The notes under the pieces were generated by a model. It did not search any database, was not told the DNA's origin, and worked only from the letters and a program-made list of their open reading frames with translations. From Companilactobacillus kimchii DSM 13961 = JCM 10707 (GTDB lineage: Bacteria > Bacillota > Bacilli > Lactobacillales > Lactobacillaceae), in contig NZ_AZDH01000017.1 in the NCBI RefSeq assembly GCF_001435445.1, positions 100,891 through 164,890 on the forward strand: a stretch of 64,000 bases of DNA. Reading direction: 5' to 3'. The position numbers and the translations under genes are program-made. Positions 44,513-52,863 of this stretch are shown piece by piece. Position 1 is the first letter of the stretch. Each line of letters begins with the position of its first letter.

Positions 44513-47323
44513 TTGAAAAATTCTTACGCTGTTGTTGATTTAGAAACAACCAATTCTAATTGGCATGACAACGGGCGTATAATTCAATTCGGCTGTGCCC
44601 TTATCGAAAACGGTGAAATAACACATATCTATGATCAAAAAATCAATCCTAAAGTGCCGATTCCAGGTCGAATCACGGCTTTAACGGGGTTGAGCGATGA
44701 TGATGTTAAGGATTCACCAACATTTGAAGAAGTTGCACCTGATATCTTTAAACTTTTAAAAAATCGAGTTTTTATTGCACATAATGTGAATTTTGATTTG
44801 ACCTTTTTAAATCGAGAACTTAAACGTATCGGAATGAACCAACTCAATGTCAAAGCTATCGATACTGTTGAATTATCGCAAATACTTTTTCCAACCATTA
44901 GTAGTTACAAACTACAAGATTTAACGCATTATTTGAGCATTACACATAAGAATCCACATAGTGCCAACAGTGATGCACATGTTACTGCCGAATTGTTTTT
45001 GATTATTCTAAAACGAATTCAGCAATTGCCAATTCCGACTTTACAAATGCTAGCTAAATTTGGTAAGAATACTATCCGTGAAACTAATTTGGTTTTCAAA
45101 ACTATTTTGGAAGAGCGAGAGAAGAATTCACGTTCTTCAGTCTTACCAGCTTATTTGTATGAGAAGAATGGCTTGATTTTACGTAAAAAAGACTTTCATG
45201 TTAGTGAAAAGATTGATCACACAACTAAATATCCGCAAACTCGTGAAGCAAAGAAAGAGTTGTTGGATGGAATTTTGGACTATCGTGTTAATCAATCCAA
45301 GTTGATGGATAACATTTATCATACGAGCCAACACCGTGATAAGGTCAAAAAATGGAATCTGATTGAAGCACCAACTGGTGCAGGTAAGACATTGGGTTAT
45401 CTTTTGCCATTATCTTATTTGGTTAATATTGATCAAAAGTTGGTTATTGCGACAACAACAAAGGTTTTGCAACAACAGATCGTGGAGCAATCGATTCCTT
45501 TGCTTAATCAAGTTACTAACAATGAGTATCACGCCGAAATAGTCAAAAGTAGTTATAATTTTATTGATTTGGATCGTTTCTATGAGGCTTTGGATAATTA
45601 CCGTTTGCATAGTCATACGGCTATTTTGAAGATGAAAATTATCGTTTGGCTCACAATGACAACGACTGGTGATTTGAGTGAACTACACCTGACTAATTAC
45701 AACAGTCCCTTGTTCAGTATTATTCGTCATCGTGGTGAGTCTAAAGAAAATACGATCTTTAGTAATGATGATTTCTGGCTTTACCAGCAAAATCGTTATT
45801 TAGAATCAAAGATTTTAGTTACTAATCAAGCCTTTTTGGCCCGTCATTTGGACAGTCAATATTGGGGTAAGAATTCCTATTTAGTTATTGATGAGGCCAA
45901 TCACTTTGCTGGGAGTCTGCGTAGCGCCAGTTCACCAACAATTGATTTTCTTAAATTGAACGAATACGTTAAGAAAATAAGTGATATTCTTTATCAGAAT
46001 CGTGTAACTTTACGTTATGCCTTTACTGAAGTAACGACGCAGTTGTGGAATTACCAAGATTTGCAAGGAATGGAAACTCATTTTCAAGCAATCGACGAAT
46101 TAATGGAACGTTTGGAATATAATATTTTTGGAACTTATGTTCAAAATAAAGTTAAATTCAAAGATCGTGAAGATTTCGTTTCAATTTTGGATAGTAACCA
46201 CAAGTTTGGTCGAAACAATCCTAAATTATTTGAATTATTGTCCGATTTGATTGTTGAACTGTCACTCGTTTCTAATCGTGTCGAGACTTTATTTGATCAA
46301 TATAACTTCCAAAAGAATTTTATTTCGGTCGAACTTTCTAAAGTTATCTCGAATCTAACGATTGAAAATAACAAGTTACGCGACGTTATTTTGAATTTGG
46401 ATGACTTACTACAGGCTATTCAAGAAAAGGATACTAAATTCGGTGTTCAAATTGATATGCGTGATTATTATGAAGTTAATACACTTAAAATTAGTTGGCG
46501 TCAATTTGATATTCAAGGCCTGATCGAGGAAACTACAGAACGATTCAGTCAGATTTTTGCTATTGGAGCCGCGATTACAATTCAAAAGGATTTTTCACAT
46601 TTCATTTTGGATACACAATTGAATCAAAACCAGATTAATCAAATGGTGATCTTACCTGATTCCAATAGTATTTCAAAGAATAGTAAAATTTATTTACCAT
46701 CTAGTTTGCCAGATATTCAGTCTCTAAATAGTGAAGAATATTATGCAATGGTGACAAAATACATTGTTGATATTTTGGATAATTTAGATCATCAAACAAT
46801 GATTCTTTTTAATTCGCTAAACACTTTAAGTAATGTTTACGATCGACTGATGGAAACAGATGTCAAAGAAAAGTGGGAAATCTTAGCTCAGGGAGTCACG
46901 GGCTCAAATGAGAAGATAAAGAAACGCTTTGCAATTGGTCGTCGCTCAGTCTTACTTGGTGCCAATTCATTCTGGGAAGGAGTCGATTTTCCCAAGAAAA
47001 TGTTAGAGATTTTGATTGTTACAAGAATTCCATTTGAATCACCTGAACAACCAGATGTGAAAATTAAACAGGATATCTTGAAAGAACAAAATCTCAATGT
47101 CTTTAAGGTTGATTCCTTGCCTAATGCTATTCTGCAGTTACGACAAGGTTTAGGACGTTTAGTTAGAACACCAAGTGATCGCGGTGTTATTTTACTATTA
47201 GATAATCGCATTTTAACTAAGAGTTACGGTAAAACAATTTTAGATTCTTTACCAAAGGGTCTACCAGTTGTTAATGAAGATATGGATACGATTAAAAAAG
47301 ATATAAATGAGTTTTTGAATTAG
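44513..47323 (+). CDS. dinG: DinG-family helicase with N-terminal 3'-5' exonuclease domain
   Basis: This is a 936-residue fusion. Residues about 1-170 are a DnaQ-type exonuclease with AVVDLETTNSNWHDNGRIIQ, ALTGLSDDDV, FIAHNVNFDLTFL and HSANSDAHVTAEL, so all metal-binding acids are present. The rest is an XPD/DinG-like helicase: Walker A EAPTGAGKTLGYLLPL, motif II VIDEANHF (DEAN in place of DEAH), and the late LRQGLGRLVR. This is the Bacillota form of DinG, which lacks the Fe-S domain of the E. coli enzyme. The start is TTG 44513 behind GAGAGG; GTG 44504 is in frame but lies in the ribosome site. Confidence 0.93.
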   Translation: MKNSYAVVDLETTNSNWHDNGRIIQFGCALIENGEITHIYDQKINPKVPIPGRITALTGLSDDDVKDSPTFEEVAPDIFKLLKNRVFIAHNVNFDLTFLNRELKRIGMNQLNVKAIDTVELSQILFPTISSYKLQDLTHYLSITHKNPHSANSDAHVTAELFLIILKRIQQLPIPTLQMLAKFGKNTIRETNLVFKTILEEREKNSRSSVLPAYLYEKNGLILRKKDFHVSEKIDHTTKYPQTREAKKELLDGILDYRVNQSKLMDNIYHTSQHRDKVKKWNLIEAPTGAGKTLGYLLPLSYLVNIDQKLVIATTTKVLQQQIVEQSIPLLNQVTNNEYHAEIVKSSYNFIDLDRFYEALDNYRLHSHTAILKMKIIVWLTMTTTGDLSELHLTNYNSPLFSIIRHRGESKENTIFSNDDFWLYQQNRYLESKILVTNQAFLARHLDSQYWGKNSYLVIDEANHFAGSLRSASSPTIDFLKLNEYVKKISDILYQNRVTLRYAFTEVTTQLWNYQDLQGMETHFQAIDELMERLEYNIFGTYVQNKVKFKDREDFVSILDSNHKFGRNNPKLFELLSDLIVELSLVSNRVETLFDQYNFQKNFISVELSKVISNLTIENNKLRDVILNLDDLLQAIQEKDTKFGVQIDMRDYYEVNTLKISWRQFDIQGLIEETTERFSQIFAIGAAITIQKDFSHFILDTQLNQNQINQMVILPDSNSISKNSKIYLPSSLPDIQSLNSEEYYAMVTKYIVDILDNLDHQTMILFNSLNTLSNVYDRLMETDVKEKWEILAQGVTGSNEKIKKRFAIGRRSVLLGANSFWEGVDFPKKMLEILIVTRIPFESPEQPDVKIKQDILKEQNLNVFKVDSLPNAILQLRQGLGRLVRTPSDRGVILLLDNRILTKSYGKTILDSLPKGLPVVNEDMDTIKKDINEFLN

Positions 47324-47370
47324 CCAAAAGATTGCTATACTATTCTGGTAACTGAGAAAAGGAAGAACTT

Positions 47371-47850
47371 ATGAATAGAAGTACAAAAGTTTTATTGACC
47401 ATATCTTTGATCGCACTTGCTATTGTGTCAGTACTAACATATTTGAATCTTTCATTTGCACCATTTTCAAGTGCAAAATCACAAGCTAACGATATTGCAA
47501 AAGAAAAAGCGGGAATCGTTCAGCCGGATTATTTCGGTAACTATACCCGCAAAAAACAATATTACGCAGTTGGTGGTTTAACCAAAGGTCAAAAATATCG
47601 TTATATTATTATCAACGCAAAAAGCGGTAAAACAGAAATAGTCAACAAGAATACAGCACCCGTACGTCAAACTGTTATTGATGATGTAGCTCAACGTTAT
47701 GGCGCCAAAAAGATTTTGCATATCAATTTGGGACTATACAAGAAAAAGCCAACTTGGGAAGTAGCTTTCCAAAAGAAAAATGGCAGTATCGGCTATAATT
47801 TGGTCGATTTCCGTACTGGCAAAAGTATTCAAATAATAAATAATATTTAA
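47371..47850 (+). CDS. YpmB-like membrane-anchored protein (DUF5590)
   Basis: This 159-residue protein has one N-terminal membrane segment (about 6-27) and an outside domain with two repeats of a PepSY-like fold (roughly 36-90 and 95-159). Position between dinG and dnaD matches ypmB of Bacillus subtilis, whose function is not known. In Bacillus aspB and asnS lie between ypmB and dnaD; here they are missing and a terminator follows. The start has an AAAGGAAG site. Confidence 0.8.
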   Translation: MNRSTKVLLTISLIALAIVSVLTYLNLSFAPFSSAKSQANDIAKEKAGIVQPDYFGNYTRKKQYYAVGGLTKGQKYRYIIINAKSGKTEIVNKNTAPVRQTVIDDVAQRYGAKKILHINLGLYKKKPTWEVAFQKKNGSIGYNLVDFRTGKSIQIINNI

Positions 47851-47856
47851 ATCAAA

Positions 47857-47894
47857 TAAAAAAAGTCGAGATAACATGTTCTCAGGCTTTTTTT
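47857..47894 (+). terminator. Terminator after the ypmB-like gene
   Basis: An interrupted A-T-rich stem around GAGA/TCTC ends in a run of seven T. Confidence 0.65.
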
Positions 47895-47914
47895 GTTAAT
47901 TGGAGTAATTAAGT

Positions 47915-48538
47915 ATGGAAGATGAATTATTTAATGAATTCGTGGAAAGCGGCAGTACTAGTATCAATAATTTAGTTCTGCAAAACTATCATAATTTGGG
48001 CATGACTGAAAAGGATCTAATTGTTTATCTAGCTCTATCCATGTACGCTCAAAAGGGTGTCACTTTTCCAATGGCAAAAGATTTGGCTAAAGATACTGGT
48101 ATGGATGAGGCCAGTATTTATACTATTATTCAGGGTTTGATTAAATTGGGAGTAATTGAGTTAAAAACAATTATGGATCATCATCAACAGCGAGATATTT
48201 ATTCATTAACACCAATTTATCATCGTATTAAGAATTTACTGCAACAAGAACAAGAGTCTAATCAACAGAATCGTTTGATGTCGGAAACTGAAGAACTGTT
48301 TAGAAAAATTGAAGTCGAATTTGGCCGTCCTTTATCACCAATCGAACAAGAACAGATTCATCAATGGATCGATGATGATCATTACAGTGTTGAATTGATT
48401 GATCTGGCTTTACGTGAGGCCGTGCTGAATCAGGCTTATTCATTAAAATATATGGATCGGATCCTTATTAGTTGGGAAAAGAGTAATATAAAGACAGCAG
48501 AACAATTACAAGACCGTCGAAAGAAGTTGGGATATTAA
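47915..48538 (+). CDS. dnaD: DNA replication protein DnaD
   Basis: DnaD helps load the replicative helicase at the origin and in restart. It has 207 residues. The N-terminal winged helix (about 20-100; LAKDTGMDEASIYTIIQGLI) mediates oligomerisation. The C-terminal DnaB_2 domain (about 125-200) has LSPIEQEQIHQWIDDD and the LKYMDRILISWEKSNI tail that binds DNA. It is translationally coupled to nth (one-base overlap), a pairing conserved in Firmicutes. Confidence 0.93.
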   Translation: MEDELFNEFVESGSTSINNLVLQNYHNLGMTEKDLIVYLALSMYAQKGVTFPMAKDLAKDTGMDEASIYTIIQGLIKLGVIELKTIMDHHQQRDIYSLTPIYHRIKNLLQQEQESNQQNRLMSETEELFRKIEVEFGRPLSPIEQEQIHQWIDDDHYSVELIDLALREAVLNQAYSLKYMDRILISWEKSNIKTAEQLQDRRKKLGY

Positions 48539-49185
48539 TGTTAAAAGATGAACAGATAGTTTGGGCTATTCGTCAAATGGAGGACGATATTGGACCCGTC
48601 GGACCATCATTAGATTCAAGAACACCATTTCAATATTTAATTTCGGTAATTTTGAGTGCTCAGGCAACGGATGTCTCAGTTAATAAAGTCACACCAATTT
48701 TGTTTGCCAAATATCCAGAGCCTAAAGATTTGATGAATGCCAATGTGGAAGACGTCGAAGAGATTATTAAAAGTGTTGGCTTATTCCATAACAAAGCTAG
48801 AAATATTATCAAAACAGCTGGCGTCGTTCATACAGAATTGAATGATATTGTACCTGAAACTAGAAAGGGAATTATGGAGCTTCCTGGTGCTGGTAGAAAA
48901 ACCGCCAATGTGGTTTTAAGTGATGTCTTTCAACAACCAACATTTGCTGTAGATACACATGTTTCGGCTATTTCTAAGCGACTACATTTTGTTGATGAGA
49001 AAGCTAATCCATTGCAAGTTGAGAAGAAGATTGTCAGTGTCATGCCTCCTGAAGAGCTACATCAGGCACATCATACAATGATTGAATACGGCCGCAAGTA
49101 TTCTATGAAACTCGACCCAGCTAAAGAGACCAATCAATTGATTATCAAATGCGATGAGTTGAATGCTGAAAATGAAAAAGATTAA
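48538..49185 (+). CDS. nth: Endonuclease III homologue lacking Fe-S cysteines
   Basis: Nth removes oxidised pyrimidines and cuts the abasic site. It has 215 residues. The helix-hairpin-helix is LPGAGRKTANVVL with catalytic Lys121, and Asp139 is in AVDTHVS, so the active site is complete. The C-terminal CX6CX2CX5C loop that holds a [4Fe-4S] cluster in most Nth is gone: the segment reads GRKYSMKLDPAKETNQ, with one lone Cys205 left. The reading frame is intact around this point and no frameshift is seen. The enzyme probably folds without the cluster. Confidence 0.92.
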   Translation: MLKDEQIVWAIRQMEDDIGPVGPSLDSRTPFQYLISVILSAQATDVSVNKVTPILFAKYPEPKDLMNANVEDVEEIIKSVGLFHNKARNIIKTAGVVHTELNDIVPETRKGIMELPGAGRKTANVVLSDVFQQPTFAVDTHVSAISKRLHFVDEKANPLQVEKKIVSVMPPEELHQAHHTMIEYGRKYSMKLDPAKETNQLIIKCDELNAENEKD

Positions 49186-49191
49186 TTGGAT

Positions 49192-49233
49192 AAAGTAACA
49201 TCAGAAAAAATTCTGATGTTACTTTATTTTTTT
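49192..49233 (+). terminator. Terminator after nth
   Basis: A perfect 15-bp stem (49192-49206 with 49211-49225), a four-base loop and a T run. Confidence 0.9.
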
Positions 49234-49272
49234 ACAGCGATATACTTATTAGTATCTTGAAAACGTATACAA
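49231..49272 (+). promoter_or_regulatory. Promoter and cre site of the orphan EIIB gene
   Basis: TTTACA (49231-49236), a 16-base spacer and TATCTT (49253-49258) form a promoter. The cre-matching TTGAAAACGTATACAA (49257-49272) begins inside the -10 box, so bound CcpA would block initiation. All fixed positions of the cre consensus match. Confidence 0.72.
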
Positions 49273-49285
49273 AAGGAAAATTATT

Positions 49286-49591
49286 ATGACAAAAACAATC
49301 ATGTTGGCTTGTGCAGGCGGAATGTCTACCTCATTACTTGTTACAAAAATGAGGAAGGCCGCGAAAAAAAGAAATATTGATGTTTATATTTTTGCTACTG
49401 CCAGCGCGGCTATTCCTGAAGAGGCCCAAAAACACAATCCAGCAATAATCTTATTAGGCCCACAGATAAGCTTTCAATACGATAATATAGTGAATGAAGT
49501 TAATATCCCAGTAGATGTAATCGATATGAAAGATTATGGGATGATGAATGGGGAGAAGGTTCTTTCTTTTGCGTTATCTAAAATAAATTAG
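49286..49591 (+). CDS. PTS EIIB, lactose/cellobiose family, orphan
   Basis: This 101-residue phosphocarrier has the signature MLACAGGMSTSLLVTKM, with Cys9 as the phosphorylated residue. Family EIIBs pass phosphate from a lactose-type EIIA to sugar in EIIC. No such EIIA or EIIC lies next to it; a terminator follows and a different PTS comes next. The only EIIC of this family in the window is at 5629-6903, so they may work together (inferred). It has its own promoter and a cre site. Confidence 0.92.
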   Translation: MTKTIMLACAGGMSTSLLVTKMRKAAKKRNIDVYIFATASAAIPEEAQKHNPAIILLGPQISFQYDNIVNEVNIPVDVIDMKDYGMMNGEKVLSFALSKIN

Positions 49592-49912
49592 TATCCATAA
49601 TAAAATCAAATTGGTTGTATGATGGCAGCAAGTAGAAACGATTTTATTGGGTATTTGAAAAATAATTATCAACATATGTATTGAATTAAAATGAATAAGA
49701 CATTCAAATAGAATGCCTTATTTTTTGTATCATTATTATTTTTACAAAATGTAAAATCAAGCACGACATCCTGAGAACTTCAATTCATATAATCGCAAAA
49801 TATGAGAATAATTGGACAAGATAGCACACTGAATGTAAGCGATTTATGATGTATTCTGTAATCGTTAATTGAGATGATCATCTCCTACAAACCATACGAT
49901 AGAGGTATTTCT
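49592..49912 (+). promoter_or_regulatory. Intergenic region with terminator and palindromes before the GH1 operon
   Basis: A terminator lies at 49694-49726. Two cre-like words with mismatches, ATGTAAGCGATTTATG (49833-49848) and CTGTAATCGTTAATTG (49856-49871), share the TGTAANCG half. A perfect 14-bp palindrome, GAGATGATCATCTC, is at 49871-49884, between the presumed promoter and the GH1 ribosome site. These are candidate regulator sites; the promoter itself was not located with confidence. Confidence 0.4.
49694..49726 (+). terminator. Terminator after the orphan EIIB gene
   Basis: A 12-bp stem with one mismatch (49694-49705 with 49711-49722), a five-base loop and TTTTTT. Confidence 0.7.
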
Positions 49913-51373
49913 ATGCAAACTAAATTTTTATGGGGTGGTGCCATTTCCGCCGGACAAACCGAGGGAAATAGCAATCACGCAAAATCGAAATTATCCAATT
50001 TTGACATGTTACCTATGGATAAACGAAGACTTCAACTTGTTTATAGGGATGACGATAATAATATTTTTAATACATATAACAACGATCATCATCCCAGTGA
50101 TTTGGGAATAGATTTTTATCATACGTACATTCAAGACATTAAATTGCTACATGATTTAGGAATTAATGCATTTAGATTTTCAATTTCCTGGACTAGACTT
50201 TTTCCAACTGGTGAAGAGACAACTCCTAATCGTGATGGAATGAATTTTTATAGAGGAATCTTTAGGGAACTTAAAAAATACAATATGGAACCAATCGTAA
50301 CTTTAAGTCATTTTGAAATCCCACTAAATTTAGTAACTAAATATGGTGGTTGGTCTAACAGAAAAGTAATTGATTTATTCTTACACTACACCAATAGTGT
50401 TATGACAGAATTTTCTGAATATGTGGATTATTGGATCCCATTTAATGAATTGAATATGATTTTGCATATTCCGTTTATTGGAGGTGGATTGATCTTTACT
50501 AAAGAAGACAACATTTTGCAAAAAGAATATCAAGCTGCACATTATCAATTATTGGCCAATTCCTTAGTAATTAAGCAGGGACGTAAGATTAACCGAGAAT
50601 TTAAGTTTGGTTGTATGATAGCGGCGGGCAGAACATATCCATATTCACCCAACCCTGAAGATGTCTGGGCAGCTAATTTAAGCGATAGAAAAGCATTATT
50701 ATTCTCAGATGTACAAGTAAGGGGAAACTATCCTAGTTATTTTAATAATCTCTGCAAACAAAATAATTTAACATTGGATATAACCAGTGATGACTTGCAG
50801 TTACTAAAGAATAATACAGTAGACTTCGTTTCGTTCAGTTATTATTCAAGTGCTTGCTCTGCTGCTGATGGAGACAGGTTGGAACATACAGCAACTAATG
50901 GCTTTGAAACGGTTAAAAATCCTTATCTTTCGAATGAAGATGGTGTATGGCAGATTGATCCACTTGGATTAAGAATTACTTTAAATCAACTTTACGAAAG
51001 GTATGAAAAGCCGGTATTTATTGTCGAAAATGGATTAGGAACCACTAAAGATAGAGTAACTAATGGTAAGATTCATGATCCTTATAGAATTAAATATCTT
51101 GAACAACATTTTTCAGAGATGAGAAAAGCAGTTGAAGAAGACGGCATCCCACTAATCGGCTACCTAATGTGGGGAGTAATTGATTTGGTAAGTGTTAGTG
51201 AAGGAAAAATGTCTAAGAGGTATGGAGTTATCTATGTGGACTTGGATGACTTTGAAAATGGAACAAATAAGCGTATTAAAAAAGATAGTTTCTTTTGGTT
51301 TAAGAATTATTTATCACTAAATAGTTTAGGGGAGAATAATAATGAAAAAAGATTATCAAAAATTAGCCATTGA
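49913..51373 (+). CDS. GH1 6-phospho-beta-glucosidase
   Basis: This family 1 glycosidase cleaves 6-phosphorylated beta-glucosides inside the cell. It has 486 residues. The acid/base is Glu179 in PFNELN (the usual NEP is changed to NEL) and the nucleophile is Glu372 in VENGLG. The phosphate-binding pattern SEGKMSKRYG near the end fits enzymes specific for 6-phospho sugars. The frame opens at 49874, but ATG 49913 behind GAGG gives the family start FLWGGAISAGQTEG. The next gene, a beta-glucoside EIIBC, begins inside its last 32 bases, so the enzyme acts on what that transporter imports. Confidence 0.92.
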   Translation: MQTKFLWGGAISAGQTEGNSNHAKSKLSNFDMLPMDKRRLQLVYRDDDNNIFNTYNNDHHPSDLGIDFYHTYIQDIKLLHDLGINAFRFSISWTRLFPTGEETTPNRDGMNFYRGIFRELKKYNMEPIVTLSHFEIPLNLVTKYGGWSNRKVIDLFLHYTNSVMTEFSEYVDYWIPFNELNMILHIPFIGGGLIFTKEDNILQKEYQAAHYQLLANSLVIKQGRKINREFKFGCMIAAGRTYPYSPNPEDVWAANLSDRKALLFSDVQVRGNYPSYFNNLCKQNNLTLDITSDDLQLLKNNTVDFVSFSYYSSACSAADGDRLEHTATNGFETVKNPYLSNEDGVWQIDPLGLRITLNQLYERYEKPVFIVENGLGTTKDRVTNGKIHDPYRIKYLEQHFSEMRKAVEEDGIPLIGYLMWGVIDLVSVSEGKMSKRYGVIYVDLDDFENGTNKRIKKDSFFWFKNYLSLNSLGENNNEKRLSKISH

Positions 51374-52802
51374 TATTGTTTCAGGAGTTGGTGGTAAGCA
51401 GAATATTAACTCTTTAGTTCATTGTGCTACCAGATTAAGATTTGATTTAAAAGATGATAATAAGCCCGATAAAGAGCAACTCGAAAGTTTAAATGGAGTT
51501 GTTACGGTTGTTAGGACTGCTAATCAGTATCAAGTTGTAATAGGTAATGAAGTAAGCCACGTTTTTGATGAAATTATTAAATTGGGTGTAATTAATGGTG
51601 ATTCTGATACAGTTGAATCATCTAATATTCAACCCAATGATCCTAAGAAAAAAGAAGGTATATTTAATCAGATCATTGATGCAATCACAGCTTGTATGAC
51701 ACCAATGATTCCAGCCTTAACTGCTGCTGGTATGATCAAAGTTATCCTATCTTTGGCAACTACTTTCAACTGGATGAGTTCTAACGCACCAACTTATAAA
51801 GTTCTTGATATCATGGGCGACTCAGCTTTCTACTTTATGCCCATTTTATTAGCAATTAATGCTTCAAAACGATTCAAGGTTAATACTTCTTTAGCTGTTA
51901 TTGTTGCTGGGATTTTATTACATCCTAATTTCACAGCGTGGGTATCATCTGGTAAACCAATTTCATTCTTATCAATTCCAATTGCACCTGATACTTATGC
52001 TGCAACAGTAATTCCTGCACTACTTATGGTTTGGGTCATGGGCTTCATTGAAAAAGGCGTAGATCATATAACTCCTAGTTCCTTGAAAATCATTTTAAAT
52101 CCTACTCTAATCCTTTTGATTAGTGCTCCAATCGCATTAATCATTGTAGGACCATTAGGTTCATTTGCTGGTGCAGGATTAGCTTGGGTCATCAATATGC
52201 TTCAGGGACGTTTGGGCTTCATTATGGTTACTTTATTAGCTGCTGGTATGCCTTTCATTGTTATGACAGGTATGCATCACGCACTGACACCAATTTTTCT
52301 ATCAACATTTGCTTCAACAGGACATGAATCATTAATTTTAGTAGCACAAGTTTGTTCCAACTTAGCACAAGGTGCGGCTGCATTAGCCTTTGGAATTAGA
52401 GCTAAGAAGCCTAGTCAAAAGTCATTGGCCACATCTTCAGGAATTTCAGCAATTATGGGAATTACCGAACCGGCTATGTATGGTATTAATCTTAAATATA
52501 AGAAACCAATGATTGGTGCTGTAATTGGTGCTGGAGTCGCTGGACTGTATGGCGGTATTATGGGCGTTACATTATATGTTCCTCAAAATAGTTTTATGGC
52601 CATTCTCGGATTAAATGGTGCCAAAGGTCTAACCAATGTTGTAAATGGTGTGATAATGATGGCCTTATCATTATCTGTTTCTTTCATTGCTAGCCTAATT
52701 CTATCCAAAGGTTCTAAAGAAGTCGTAGAAAAGAAAAAAGCCACTAATACTAATGAGCCTAAAACTGAAGTGACTTTAAATAGCGTTTCATCAATTAATT
52801 AA
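51342..52802 (+). CDS. PTS EIIBC, beta-glucoside family
   Basis: This membrane transporter phosphorylates its sugar on entry. It has 486 residues. The EIIB domain is at 1-85 with Cys28 in LVHCATRLRFDL. EIIC (about 105-460) has about ten membrane segments, with GMHHALTPIF and the GITEPAMYGINLKYKKPM loop. There is no EIIA domain at the C-terminus, which ends in a polar tail, so it needs the EIIA of another system. It overlaps the GH1 gene by 32 bases, with the AGGGGAG site inside that gene. Glucoside or alpha-glucoside disaccharides are possible substrates. Confidence 0.92.
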   Translation: MKKDYQKLAIDIVSGVGGKQNINSLVHCATRLRFDLKDDNKPDKEQLESLNGVVTVVRTANQYQVVIGNEVSHVFDEIIKLGVINGDSDTVESSNIQPNDPKKKEGIFNQIIDAITACMTPMIPALTAAGMIKVILSLATTFNWMSSNAPTYKVLDIMGDSAFYFMPILLAINASKRFKVNTSLAVIVAGILLHPNFTAWVSSGKPISFLSIPIAPDTYAATVIPALLMVWVMGFIEKGVDHITPSSLKIILNPTLILLISAPIALIIVGPLGSFAGAGLAWVINMLQGRLGFIMVTLLAAGMPFIVMTGMHHALTPIFLSTFASTGHESLILVAQVCSNLAQGAAALAFGIRAKKPSQKSLATSSGISAIMGITEPAMYGINLKYKKPMIGAVIGAGVAGLYGGIMGVTLYVPQNSFMAILGLNGAKGLTNVVNGVIMMALSLSVSFIASLILSKGSKEVVEKKKATNTNEPKTEVTLNSVSSIN

Positions 52803-52809
52803 TAATAAA

Positions 52810-52845
52810 AAAGAGAGGGAACGGTATCTTTACCGACCTCTCTTT
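52810..52845 (+). terminator. Hairpin between EIIBC and GH65 genes
   Basis: A 9-bp stem (52810-52818 with 52837-52845) encloses a 5-bp CGGTA/TACCG stem. The T run after it is short and broken, and the GH65 ribosome site follows at once, so it may be a partial terminator or an mRNA processing/stability site rather than a full stop. Confidence 0.5.
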
Positions 52846-52863
52846 GGTTTGGAGAATAGTAAA

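Noticed and set aside
49833..49871. Two further cre sites before the GH1 gene
   Set aside because: Both match only the left half of the consensus and fail at the fixed C and A on the right, so they are noted as half-sites only.
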